The notes: generated from the letters alone by a model not told the origin. A DNA stretch of 33,083 bases from JAGXFP01 sp046484585 (GCA_046484585.1 JAWOIQ010000109.1:1-33083), one strand, 5' to 3'. Positions 23,711 through 31,832 are shown, counted from the stretch's first letter. Translations and numbers: made by a program.

Positions 23711-23742
23711 GCAAGGGAATTAAGTATTATGTCCCCGGAACT
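23711..23742. repeat. REP-like sequence, copy 3
   Basis: GAATTAAGTATTATGTCCCC lies here and shares ATTAAGTAT and GTCCC-type blocks with the copy at 124-152. It sits between the membrane sensor and the next gene. The rest of 23675-23843 shows nothing I can support. Confidence 0.35.
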
Positions 23743-23843
23743 CATTTTATATTGGTCATGGGCAGGCGATTAGCAAATCGGTTTTAGAAACAAAATTGGT
23801 CCAGTTTGTTGTACAGGCCACGCAATCCCTCTTGGATTCCTGG

Positions 23844-24428
23844 TTAACGCTCAACTCTTGTAAATTTTTCTTTGAAATCTGCTGGTGACAAAGAATAAGG
23901 TTCAGGTAATATCCAGAAGCCATCTTCGGCAAACTGAATTTCAATTTTATCAATGTCTTTTAAGTTCCACCATGGAGTAGCTAGAACAAACAAAATAACC
24001 TTGTCTTTGTTTGTTTTGTTCATAACAAAGTACGATTCATTTTCTGAAGCGTCCATATTGAAATCGCTGCCATCTGAAAAGACAGATTGTATTGAATAAG
24101 GTTCGATAATAGTTTTGATTTTATGGGCATCAAAAACATAGTAAAAATGGCCATAAATTTGTTCGTGTTTATTAAGTTGTTTTTCCGTCAACTTCGTTAT
24201 TGTTTTTAAATATTTGACTGTTTCCTCTTTATCAGATTTGAAAGTGCCTGATAAACGTGAGTCAACTGGCCAAAAGCAGATAATGACCGCTACAATTCCC
24301 AGAGTAAATATAGCTGGAATTGCCAATAGTATTATTTTTAATAAGGCCATAATTGATGGCATAACACTAGCATTGATTGTCAGGTGTTTTTGCCTTGATA
24401 ATGTGATAGTCAAGGGTTTGTCAGTCAA
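23844..24428 (-). CDS. Single-TM protein of unknown function, downstream of the phosphoesterase-STAND gene
   Basis: This 194-residue protein is one I do not recognise. About 27 polar residues precede a single strong TM helix (IMALLKIILLAIPAIFTLGI, continuing VAVIICFW, about residues 26-53). After that comes a soluble domain of about 140 residues with mixed alpha/beta character and no cysteines (for example HEQIYGHFYYVFDAHKIKTI and KVILFVLATPWWNLKDIDKI). Topology is uncertain; the soluble part may lie outside the cytoplasm. It starts 55 bases after the stop of the 1013-residue protein on the same strand, in similarly AT-rich sequence, so it is probably in the same operon. It could be an effector, a membrane anchor or an immunity protein for that protein; this is inference. 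Confidence 0.6.
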   Translation of the reverse strand: MTDKPLTITLSRQKHLTINASVMPSIMALLKIILLAIPAIFTLGIVAVIICFWPVDSRLSGTFKSDKEETVKYLKTITKLTEKQLNKHEQIYGHFYYVFDAHKIKTIIEPYSIQSVFSDGSDFNMDASENESYFVMNKTNKDKVILFVLATPWWNLKDIDKIEIQFAEDGFWILPEPYSLSPADFKEKFTRVER

Positions 24429-24483
24429 AAATAAATCTGTCCCGGTTTTTCTCGTGTGACGAACCAGATATATTGACCTATAG

Positions 24484-27400
24484 TCAATGCGATTTGCTTT
24501 TTTTCACAACTACCTCACATTCTTCAGCTCTAATTTTATCAATTGGTAATTTGTTTTTCTCATTAATCAAATCGACATGCATAATTCTTTGGGATTTGGG
24601 TTTTTTAGTAAAATACTTATGCTTTGCTAGCACAATAGACATTAAGCTTTTTAGTTTTGGAGTATCATCATCGCCTAAATATCCATGTTCAAGTTCAAAT
24701 TGTATAGCCCTATGAATATCCCCTAATAAAAATGAATTTCTGTGTAGAAGATTTACAAAGCCGTAAAGTGTTTTATGCCATCCATCCGGCTTTTCACTAA
24801 TAAGAAATCTGCTAATAAGTAATTTTTGGAATGGTGTAACATCTGAATTAAGAATGTCAAAAATCAATGGTCCAATTTTTTTAGAGGATAAATTATCCTT
24901 TAATTGCAAAACAACATTATACGGATTTGCTAAATAAATTGCTTTAAGCTTTTCTTGTGTTGAGTTTCCATTAAAATCACATTCAAGTAAAGTAACACCC
25001 AAGCCTTCACAAAAAGCCCGTCCTTCTTTGGCCAATGTAGGAGATATTAAAAAAATCACTTTTGATATTTGCTCCCATCCTTCGAGAATATATTTTATCA
25101 TCTTCCTTCTAAGTCCAGCGTCAACAAAGTTACTATTTCTCAAAGCACGAGAAGAAGCCGTAATTGCTTGAAGCAGGCTTAAAACAGAATAATCTTCGAA
25201 AAACTGGTTAATGTCTTGGTTATATGGAGCTTCAGAATTGTATGAAAGGTCTGAATGCTGATCTTTAATGGAATTAGGCAATTTAGATTCTTTAACTTTT
25301 TCAGAAATATCTTTCCGGATAGATTCAATTGCCTCAGGCGATGGACTCCATACAAAATTCTCGAGTGGGTTAAATTTACCGGTTATTCCTATATTGTTAC
25401 AAACAGCAGTAATTATCTCATCTAGATCATTGGTTAATGTTACAATCGCGTCTTCTCTGTTGCTGTCTTGCCCGGTATAGAATTCAATTATTTCAGGGTA
25501 ATTTACGTAATTCTTGTTTTCTAGTATATATGATTTAAAATTATCATCTTGCATCATGTAACTAGATGCAAAATAATAAAGCCAAAATGTATGTTTGAAC
25601 TCTAAGGTATCGTTGATATTTATAAGAATATTATTTGATTCTAGGATATCGATAAGAAGACTAACATCGACACTAAATAATTTATCTTTGCAATAGATAT
25701 TTAACTTTTTGTAAATATCTATTCTTGCGAAATACCTATTTCGTTTTTCAATAAGTTCCTTGCAAAATCTACCAAGGATATATTCGCATTCACTAACATC
25801 AGGCTTAGATGATGAGTATGTAAACGAATCAGAATCTGTGAACAAAATAAACAAAACAGCTTTAATCATTTTTGTTCTATTAACAATGTTACTATTGAAA
25901 TCCCTTTCAAATACCTTAAGGAGTGTAATGCAATTAAGAGGAGTTCTGTGAATATTAAGAGCTTCAAGGTCTTTGACAACCTTTGACACTACAAGGTCAT
26001 CATTGGCAATATCTTGTTTTTGATTATAAGACTCAACGAGTTCTCGAACCTTACTTTTTTCTAGTGCTTGTAAATGCAAAAAAATATATTTTGTATTTAA
26101 TTTGTTAAAATCAAAAATGTTTTTAAAATTTTGCTCTGAATAATTCGACATTACCAAAACTGGTATGTTTTCATATTCTGAATCTATTTTTGTTAACATG
26201 TTTTTATGATCAATGTACGAGTCATCCCAAGAATCAATTATAATACACTTAATGTCTTTAATACTTTTTTCAAATTGATTTAATTGTGAATCTATTTCAT
26301 CATTGATTTTCTTTGTTTTAACGTATTTGGCATCAATATATATCCAGAAATTATCGTTTTTGAATGCCTCTAATCTCATATGGTGGGACAAGCAAGTTAA
26401 ACCAAATTGCGGCTGGGCGACTATAACAGATGAAGTAGGGTTGGCTATAATACCATCTAATAAATTATCTTTTTTATTAAACTCTCTTGTTTCAGAAAGT
26501 TTTGGTTTTACAAAATAACCAGATTGCCCTTTAAAATATGCTAGTGCAATTTCAAGATTTTTGGTTAAGAGATCAAGCGATTTCGAATAAATATTTTTTA
26601 TATTGATAATCCCTTCGTTATTGCCAGTAAATGCCTGCCCATTCAAGAATTTGCCATCGACATATTGCTTATAAATTATTTTTTCAACAACACTATTGTT
26701 TATGCATATTATGGAATAGCCTAACTTGTCAGTTTTTGCAGTAAACAAACCAGGGGCAGAGCAACATAATGATTTATTAGATATTTTATTATAGAATACA
26801 TTTTGCTCATGGACGTGTCCACTCAGGCATAAATCGAAATTATTTTCAATGATACTGGTTAGTTCGTCTTTGCACCATTTAGATAAAAAATATAATGGAT
26901 GATGCATTAATAAAATGTTGAATTTCGTATCTGATTTTTCAAGCCAATCCACCACTCCTCTCGTGTAGACAGCTAAGTTGCTTCTGTCATCAATTTTATT
27001 ATATCCTCCGAAAGAGGCTAGAGCAGAATTAATGCAATATACACCGATATCATCATTAAATTTCCATCCACTTCCTAAGTGGTTAAAATTTAACCCATAC
27101 GATGCATATTCAGATTCAAAAATCATATAGTTTTCGAATAGTCTTGCATCTATAGATTCTGCATAACTATTAAACGATGGTTCATCTTTAATTGCAGATG
27201 ATATTGTATGATGTATTGTTTTGTAATTTTTTTCAATCTCATTTCTGTCAAGGTCATGGTTTCCTGGAACAATAATTCTTTTATTTTTGTGAATAGTTAA
27301 TTTGTTTAGCTTGTTGTTGTATTTTATTAAAAAATCGGTGTAACACTCTATTTCTTGCCCACGATAAACAATATCACCAGATATTGATAATATCAATTCA

Positions 27401-27525
27401 TAGTCTTTTAGATGTTCTTTTTCGTTTGTTACATCATTTATGAATTCATTAAATATTTTTGCTGCTCCCTCAGGTTCTTCTCTTTTATAGTGAATGTCAG
27501 CTATGTGTATGATTGCATATTTCAT
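24484..27525 (-). CDS. Metallophosphoesterase fused to a degenerate STAND-like NTPase, candidate conflict/defence protein
   Basis: This 1013-residue protein starts with a calcineurin-like phosphoesterase carrying all metal motifs: IADIH (D10, H12), SGDIVYRG (D51), PGNHDLDR (N89, H90), LLMHHP (H208/H209) and LSGHVHEQN (H237, H239). From about residue 355 a P-loop-ATPase-like module follows: VIVAQPQFGLTCLSHH sits where Walker A should be but lacks the Gly-Lys-Thr/Ser, and CIIIDSWDD fits Walker B. A later block (LEALNIHRTPLNCITLL) resembles the helical/winged region of STAND ATPases. Residues about 620-1013 are helical and could be the sensor. The effector-STAND-sensor order matches bacterial NLR-like antiphage proteins such as Avs, but I cannot name a family. 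I prefer the ATG at 27525, with GGGGGT eight bases upstream, over one at 27540 with no ribosome binding site. Base composition is strongly AT-rich. Confidence 0.75.
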   Translation of the reverse strand: MKYAIIHIADIHYKREEPEGAAKIFNEFINDVTNEKEHLKDYELILSISGDIVYRGQEIECYTDFLIKYNNKLNKLTIHKNKRIIVPGNHDLDRNEIEKNYKTIHHTISSAIKDEPSFNSYAESIDARLFENYMIFESEYASYGLNFNHLGSGWKFNDDIGVYCINSALASFGGYNKIDDRSNLAVYTRGVVDWLEKSDTKFNILLMHHPLYFLSKWCKDELTSIIENNFDLCLSGHVHEQNVFYNKISNKSLCCSAPGLFTAKTDKLGYSIICINNSVVEKIIYKQYVDGKFLNGQAFTGNNEGIINIKNIYSKSLDLLTKNLEIALAYFKGQSGYFVKPKLSETREFNKKDNLLDGIIANPTSSVIVAQPQFGLTCLSHHMRLEAFKNDNFWIYIDAKYVKTKKINDEIDSQLNQFEKSIKDIKCIIIDSWDDSYIDHKNMLTKIDSEYENIPVLVMSNYSEQNFKNIFDFNKLNTKYIFLHLQALEKSKVRELVESYNQKQDIANDDLVVSKVVKDLEALNIHRTPLNCITLLKVFERDFNSNIVNRTKMIKAVLFILFTDSDSFTYSSSKPDVSECEYILGRFCKELIEKRNRYFARIDIYKKLNIYCKDKLFSVDVSLLIDILESNNILININDTLEFKHTFWLYYFASSYMMQDDNFKSYILENKNYVNYPEIIEFYTGQDSNREDAIVTLTNDLDEIITAVCNNIGITGKFNPLENFVWSPSPEAIESIRKDISEKVKESKLPNSIKDQHSDLSYNSEAPYNQDINQFFEDYSVLSLLQAITASSRALRNSNFVDAGLRRKMIKYILEGWEQISKVIFLISPTLAKEGRAFCEGLGVTLLECDFNGNSTQEKLKAIYLANPYNVVLQLKDNLSSKKIGPLIFDILNSDVTPFQKLLISRFLISEKPDGWHKTLYGFVNLLHRNSFLLGDIHRAIQFELEHGYLGDDDTPKLKSLMSIVLAKHKYFTKKPKSQRIMHVDLINEKNKLPIDKIRAEECEVVVKKSKSH

Positions 27526-27585
27526 TTGTGCGACCCCCATTTTACAAGGTTATATTTTCAAAAATAGACTCCCCCTCCGATTTCA

Positions 27586-27616
27586 TATATACCCATTAAG
27601 TACCTTTTAAAGTCAA
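27586..27616 (-). promoter_or_regulatory. Putative sigma70 promoter of the phosphoesterase-STAND gene
   Basis: On the minus strand TTGACT (27616-27611) is followed after 18-19 bases by GTATAT/TATATA (about 27592-27586). Start of transcription would fall near 27580, about 55 bases before the chosen ATG. In this AT-rich DNA such matches are not rare. Confidence 0.35.
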
Positions 27617-27652
27617 CCTGAAATGGGAAGAGTTGGGAAGAGTTCCGAGTGA

Positions 27653-27817
27653 CAAACGGGACATCCTATACTCCCCCTGTCAACAGATAAAAAAATATCT
27701 TTTAAATCAATAGCTTATAGATTTGGGGCTTTCGCGGACGAACCACGCCTCCGTCCTTTCATTGAAGGATTGGTTCAGACCGGCAAGCCCCTCACCTACG
27801 GCGAACTCTACACCTGA
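27653..27817 (+). pseudogene. Plus-strand gene fragment, 3' end, unknown
   Basis: A 54-codon open stretch without a convincing start ends at a TGA at 27815. The part reading AYRFGAFADEPRLRPFIEGL then VQTGKPLTYGELYT looks like genuine protein sequence. I cannot assign it. It lies between the phosphoesterase-STAND operon and the IS110 element, so it is probably a remnant left by rearrangement. Confidence 0.3.
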
Positions 27818-27863
27818 TCGTTACATTTATTCGGCATACCGCGTAACAGTCGCCCATCATCCC

Positions 27864-27962
27864 TTATCCAGGTTGTGAGTTCAGTGAGAGCCCCAGATTG
27901 TCCCCTCCGAGGTCCGATGCGGCCTCAACGTTCTTGCACGGGATTTTCTCGCCGAAAAAATT
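27864..27962 (-). other. Short minus-strand reading frame at the IS110 downstream edge
   Basis: A frame reading FFGEKIPCKNVEAASDLGGD then NLGLSLNSQPG ends at a TAA at 27866-27864. It contains AAG AAC GTT (27935-27927) in the same frame as the AAG AAC GTT where hsdM breaks off at 29401-29409. It may be the flank of the insertion target or part of the non-coding end of the IS. The rest of 27818-27985 shows no other feature. Confidence 0.25.
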
Positions 27963-29400
27963 GTCTAATAAATTTTATGGAAGGACTAACTGATTAAATG
28001 TTCGCCCTGAAATACTCCTCCCTTCTTCAGTAAAGTCCAGGCAATGATCAACATCTTGGCGGCAACTTTCACCCGCATCCTGGTCTTGATTCCCCGTTCT
28101 TTTTCCCGGCCCTTCAGCAACTTGGTAAAGTAATCGATAAAAGCCTGGTTCCTGGTAGTGGCTACTAGCGCCGACTGATATAGGGCATATCTGAGCGGCG
28201 CTTTGCCCTTTTTTGATAATTTGGGCGTGACGCTTGCCGCATTCTTGCCGCTACGGCTGGCCGACAAGTCCAAGCCTGCCAGTTTTAGTACCTGCTTGCC
28301 ATTGGTGAATCGATGCGGATCGCCGATGGCGGCCAGCACCGCGGCAGACACTGCCGGCCCGATGCCCGGAATACTGATGACGCTTTCATAGCCCGGGAGC
28401 CGGCGACTCGTTTCCGCTATCTTGGCATCGGTTTCAGCAATAGACTCCCGGATCCTGGCCAGGTTGCCAACCAGCAAATGCGCCTCAAATGCCACGGACT
28501 CGTTGACCTCGCAGCCGATTGAATTATCGGCCGCTTCCTGAATGGCCTGCAGGCGCTGCTTCTGGCCGATACCTCGGTCGCGGCTGGTGACCTTCAAATA
28601 AAACTCCTTGAAATCCATCTCCGCAATCTGCCGGGGATTCAGGCACCATTTGATGATGGCGTTGATTTCCTGCTCATTGTGTCCGATGAACTTATCCAAT
28701 TCCGGGAAAAACTGACTCACCAGGTGGTTTCTGATCCGCATTTTGGTGCTGTGCTCATACGCCTTCAGCTTTTTCTTCAAGGACAATAAATTGCGCAAGT
28801 TCCGGACCGGCGGAGAGGGCAGATCGTAGTAAAGGAATTTGCCTTGGGATAGCAGGTCGGCCACATTGGCGCTATCCTTGGTGTCGTTCTTGTCCCAACG
28901 GCCATCCAGGGTCTTCCGGTTCTCTTTCGCCGCTTCGTTCGAGACCAGGACCACGGGGAGCCCGTTGTTGATCAGAAATTCGGCCAAGGGCTTATGGTAG
29001 TCGGCGGTCGGTTCCAGGCCGAAGAGCAGCTTCTCGAACCCTTCCTGGCCCATGAAGGCCTGGGTGCGGTGCAACAGGGTCTCAAACCCTTCTCTGCTGT
29101 TATAAAAGATCAACCGCCGCAACAGCGTCTTGCCAGTAGCAGTGCCAAAAAAAGCATAGTGCTTCTCCTTGGCGACGTCTATTCCGATAATGAGATGTTT
29201 ATCCGAGCCCCGAATTTCTTTCTTGAGTTGACGAAATTCGCCCAATCTTGTTAAACTGCGACCTTTCATACAAACCTCCTGTTTTGAAATTTTGGTTGGC
29301 GCCGAATTTTTAACAGGGGGTTTCTTTTTTGGGTAGCTTATGATTAAAATTTATTCTCTTTACAATGTCACAGCTTAACCTTTTGTTATTGCGTATATAT
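27936..29400 (-). mobile_element. IS110-family insertion sequence (boundaries approximate)
   Basis: The transposase gene and its flanks lie between two copies of AACGTTCTT (27927-27935 and 29401-29409). The right edge is well placed because hsdM homology stops exactly at 29401. The left edge rests only on the shared nonamer. About 130 bases precede the transposase and about 50 or more follow. IS110-family elements have no long terminal repeats and encode a bridge RNA in one non-coding end, so a structured RNA is expected in one of these flanks. Confidence 0.55.
27986..29269 (-). CDS. IS110-family transposase (DEDD plus serine recombinase-like domain)
   Basis: This 427-residue transposase has an N-terminal RuvC-like DEDD domain: IIGIDVAKEKHYAFFG (D31), LFGLEPTADYHKPLAEFL (E86), and WDKNDTKDSANVADLL (D129, D132). 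A coiled-coil middle (NLLSLKKKLKAYEHSTKMRI) follows, then the C-terminal Tnp20 domain with SIPGIGPAVSAAVLAAIGDP, KLAGLDLSASRSGKNA and KAPLRYALYQSALVAT. Both halves are intact and no frame break is seen, so it may be active. The ATG at 29269 follows AGGAGG at five bases. The element sits directly against truncated hsdM. Confidence 0.92.
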   Translation of the reverse strand: MKGRSLTRLGEFRQLKKEIRGSDKHLIIGIDVAKEKHYAFFGTATGKTLLRRLIFYNSREGFETLLHRTQAFMGQEGFEKLLFGLEPTADYHKPLAEFLINNGLPVVLVSNEAAKENRKTLDGRWDKNDTKDSANVADLLSQGKFLYYDLPSPPVRNLRNLLSLKKKLKAYEHSTKMRIRNHLVSQFFPELDKFIGHNEQEINAIIKWCLNPRQIAEMDFKEFYLKVTSRDRGIGQKQRLQAIQEAADNSIGCEVNESVAFEAHLLVGNLARIRESIAETDAKIAETSRRLPGYESVISIPGIGPAVSAAVLAAIGDPHRFTNGKQVLKLAGLDLSASRSGKNAASVTPKLSKKGKAPLRYALYQSALVATTRNQAFIDYFTKLLKGREKERGIKTRMRVKVAAKMLIIAWTLLKKGGVFQGEHLIS

Positions 29401-29634
29401 AACGTTCTTCATGGCGTAGAACTCCACCATGTCGAGATACTTTTCCTTACCCTCGGCGATCAGCTCCGCCTTGCGCTCCTCGAACTTGTCGCTGACGAAC
29501 TTGAGGAAGATCAGGCTCAAGACCACATGCTTGTACTCGGAGGATTCAACACTCCCCCGCAGCCTATCGGCGGTCTCCCAGAGGGTCTGCGCGAAATTCT
29601 TCTGTTTCTTTTTGCTGGCCGCTTTTTCTGCCAT
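29386..29634 (-). pseudogene. hsdM: Type I restriction-modification DNA methylase, N-terminal fragment
   Basis: This fragment encodes the HsdM N-terminal domain: FAQTLWETADRLRGSVESSE, then YKHVVLSLIFLKFVSDKFEE, then KYLDMVEFYAMKNV. In intact HsdM the last motif continues FWVPxxARW. Here homology ends at KNV (29401), and the final codons and stop are supplied by the IS110 flank. About 78 of the usual 500 or so residues remain, so the S-adenosylmethionine and NPPF motifs are missing. The ATG at 29634 follows AAAGG. The rest of hsdM, hsdS and hsdR are not seen elsewhere in the window. Confidence 0.85.
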
Positions 29635-29879
29635 GGCCTTTGGGTCCTTTTATTTCAAAATATTCTAGGGATACGAGTTGGGGGCACGGAGACCAAGCAG
29701 CGGAGTTCCGGTTACATCATATTTAATCGCTGCTTATTCGGTTCTGGCTTTTGCCTCCAAGAACACAGGCGGCCGGCTCTTCCATCATTCCCACAAAATC
29801 AACACCACCCGGTAGGCATCCGGAAATGGAAACACGGCAGAAGGAATACGTCGTGCACTGGATGCTTTCACTGATTCCG

Positions 29880-30057
29880 CCTAACGCCCCGGTAGTTAAG
29901 CAGCATCGGGCACCGGTTGACAAGTAATATTTCCTATATATGACCACTTGTCCAACAAACGATCCAGATTGTGGTTCGCTTCGCTCTCACAATCTAACCT
30001 TATTCGTTAGCGAGTGCTTTCCAAAGCTGCAAGTTACTCTGTCCATATCTTGTTAAC
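29880..30057 (-). other. Possible second attC-like recombination site, arms not fully resolved
   Basis: In the cassette reading direction the stretch ends GCTGCTTAACTACCGGGGCG then TTAGGC, where GTTAGGC fits the R' consensus GTTRRRY and GCTGCTTAAC resembles an L' box. For the left arm two candidates exist: CGTTAAC within the end of the preceding gene (about 30051-30057), which complements the first bases of that cassette (GTTAACG), or CGCTAACG at about 30005-30012. Internal hairpins (AGATTGTG...CACAATCT and GGACAAGT...ACTTGTC) break the usual single stem. The remaining stretch 29635-29879, between this site and hsdM, holds no supported gene. Confidence 0.35.
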
Positions 30058-31689
30058 GGCCGATATAGTCACTGCCAAAAGCACAATCAGAAATGAGGCG
30101 GCCGCGAATGCAGCCAGCCCAGTAAACCAATCAACCCAGCAGGGATACGTTGTTTGCAGCAACGGCCTGAAGACTAGGTCGGCCAATCCGGCCGCTCCCA
30201 CTATCCCAAACACCGCAGTCAGCCATCGGTCCATCCGGGACCGTCGATTTTCGGCCTTATAACGTCGCTCATCCAAGTACCATCTAGCCTGCTCTTTGCC
30301 TGACGTGATGAGTCCTGTTGTTCCGGCAGCAGTCATCAAATACTCAAGCGCATCAGTAATCTCTCCAGCTTGGCTTGATTTGTGAATGACAGAATCGGCA
30401 TTGGCCAACGTTTCGTAGGCGTACACAAGTTGTTCATCAGATGGGGGACCTTCTGCTATGGCACATGCACGCGCAATGCGAATGTTGTGGTACTCGAAGT
30501 GTTCCGCCCTAGCCTGGTTACCTAACAAATGAGCCCTTGTGTTTGGATCATCCCAAGCATTGTCAGATGCGCCGCATGGCCGCAGCCACGTCCAGAGCAA
30601 AATTGCTCGATTACCGTGTAAACAATAGTCATTAAATGGACGAAGGTCAGGAGGAAGCTGCGGAGGATCATTCATTCCAGCGGAGCGCAACAGGATACGG
30701 GACATCGACTGACCGTACATGTCAAATAACTGGTCCTTGGATTTAGGCTGGCCGGCGAATCGCATTAAGGAAATCGAGGGCCGACCTTGCCACAACTGTA
30801 CTCCTGCTACTCTGCCATTCTTTCTGTAGTTTGTTGAGACTACTTGTGATGCTACGGCATTTGCGTAGATGGATCTGCAAAGGTCAATCGTCCCCTCCCA
30901 CTCCGCTTGGTCCTCCGATCCCGCGATTTGGTGCAGGAGCCATGACTCCCCATGCAAATCAAAACGTCGTCCTTCCTTACTGAGGGAGTTATCGAGTGCA
31001 GTTCTTGCGGTTAGTCGCATCTTCTTGACGAGCTTACGGGTCCTTCGGTCAACTACACCTTGCCCGCCGATGGAGATTTCACCCTCGAATGCATCAGGCA
31101 AGAGCTGCTCACCATCTATTCTTTGAATTGCCGCTTCTACCCAAACAGATTTAAAGTAGCGCTGGAACAAGTTGACGACGTCGCTGATAAAATCTTCCTC
31201 GCTCAGATCATCCCATGTCGTATCGAGTTGGAAGCAAATGCACATGAGTCCGTCAGCATGAAGCTTTAGCCATGGGTAGACTGGCAGAGTCAAGTCGTCA
31301 TTCTCTAGTACTACTGGAGGTAGTGCGGCTCGCAAATGCGGAGGCACTTGCCCCGCCTCGTCGCCTTCGATGCGCCGCTCGTGGAACGCCAACTCCAAGC
31401 AGAAAATGAGGTCCTCGGCGGTATACTCTGGCAAAGAGTCGCTAAACCCGACCGTCCAACTATTATCCCACCGACGTCCCTGCGGGCGAAGCCATTCGAG
31501 CTGGACCTCACCATGTTCGTCAAGGTATACGGCCTTCAGATCCGAGAAACAAACGGTCCTTACTGAGCCCGACTTTAGAAGTGCCTTGGCCGTTTTTAGG
31601 AGATCGACTTGGGTGACATCAAGGCCAATTGCGTAATTGTAGAAGCAGTTCACCTGCTGTACCCGCAGGTTTCTCGATTGGGCCGTCAT
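30034..31689 (-). CDS. 551-residue protein with two C-terminal TM helices, unknown function, probable cassette gene
   Basis: I do not recognise this family. About 480 residues of soluble, mixed alpha/beta sequence (WLRPQGRRWDNSWTVGFSDS; LTLPVYPWLKLHADGLMCIC) lead into a helical region (NQARAEHFEYHNIRIARACA; SVIHKSSQAGEITDALEYLM). A basic segment (RRYKAENRRSRMDR) precedes two TM helices (WLTAVFGIVGAAGLADLVF and WFTGLAAFAAASFLIVLLAV). The ending loosely recalls CorA-type proteins, but no GMN motif is present. The ATG at 31689 follows GAGGAG at six bases. It lies downstream of the DUF2971 gene on the same strand with an attC-like site between, so it is probably a second integron cassette. A membrane-acting effector role is possible but unproven. 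Confidence 0.65.
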   Translation of the reverse strand: MTAQSRNLRVQQVNCFYNYAIGLDVTQVDLLKTAKALLKSGSVRTVCFSDLKAVYLDEHGEVQLEWLRPQGRRWDNSWTVGFSDSLPEYTAEDLIFCLELAFHERRIEGDEAGQVPPHLRAALPPVVLENDDLTLPVYPWLKLHADGLMCICFQLDTTWDDLSEEDFISDVVNLFQRYFKSVWVEAAIQRIDGEQLLPDAFEGEISIGGQGVVDRRTRKLVKKMRLTARTALDNSLSKEGRRFDLHGESWLLHQIAGSEDQAEWEGTIDLCRSIYANAVASQVVSTNYRKNGRVAGVQLWQGRPSISLMRFAGQPKSKDQLFDMYGQSMSRILLRSAGMNDPPQLPPDLRPFNDYCLHGNRAILLWTWLRPCGASDNAWDDPNTRAHLLGNQARAEHFEYHNIRIARACAIAEGPPSDEQLVYAYETLANADSVIHKSSQAGEITDALEYLMTAAGTTGLITSGKEQARWYLDERRYKAENRRSRMDRWLTAVFGIVGAAGLADLVFRPLLQTTYPCWVDWFTGLAAFAAASFLIVLLAVTISAVNKIWTE

Positions 31690-31744
31690 AGCTAGCTCCT
31701 CAAACTGTGGATGTGGGGCCTATTTACATAACCGAGCGACTGTG

Positions 31745-31832
31745 CGTTAACGATACGGTAACCGGCGCCGACGCAAAGCGTTCCTGCTAGCCCCAAACCT
31801 TCCCCGCGTCCGGTTCACCGTTTTGTTAAGTT
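31745..31832 (-). other. attC-like integron recombination site
   Basis: In the gene direction the site runs from ACTTAAC (R'' consensus RYYYAAC) through ACGGTGAACCGGACGC to GCGTCGGCGCCGGTTACCGT and then GTTAACG (R' position). The arms ACGGTGAACCGG and ACGGTAACCGG pair with one extra unpaired G, the extrahelical base typical of attC L'' boxes. Length is about 88 bases. The first bases of the DUF2971 cassette (GTTAAGT) complement its own R'' exactly, as expected for a cassette that was once circular. The last R of the R' consensus is not met. A simple terminator is less likely because there is no T-run. Confidence 0.65.

Noticed and set aside
31745..31832. Simple Rho-independent terminator after the DUF2971 gene
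   Set aside because: No T-run follows the stem, and the unpaired base plus R-box symmetry fit attC better.
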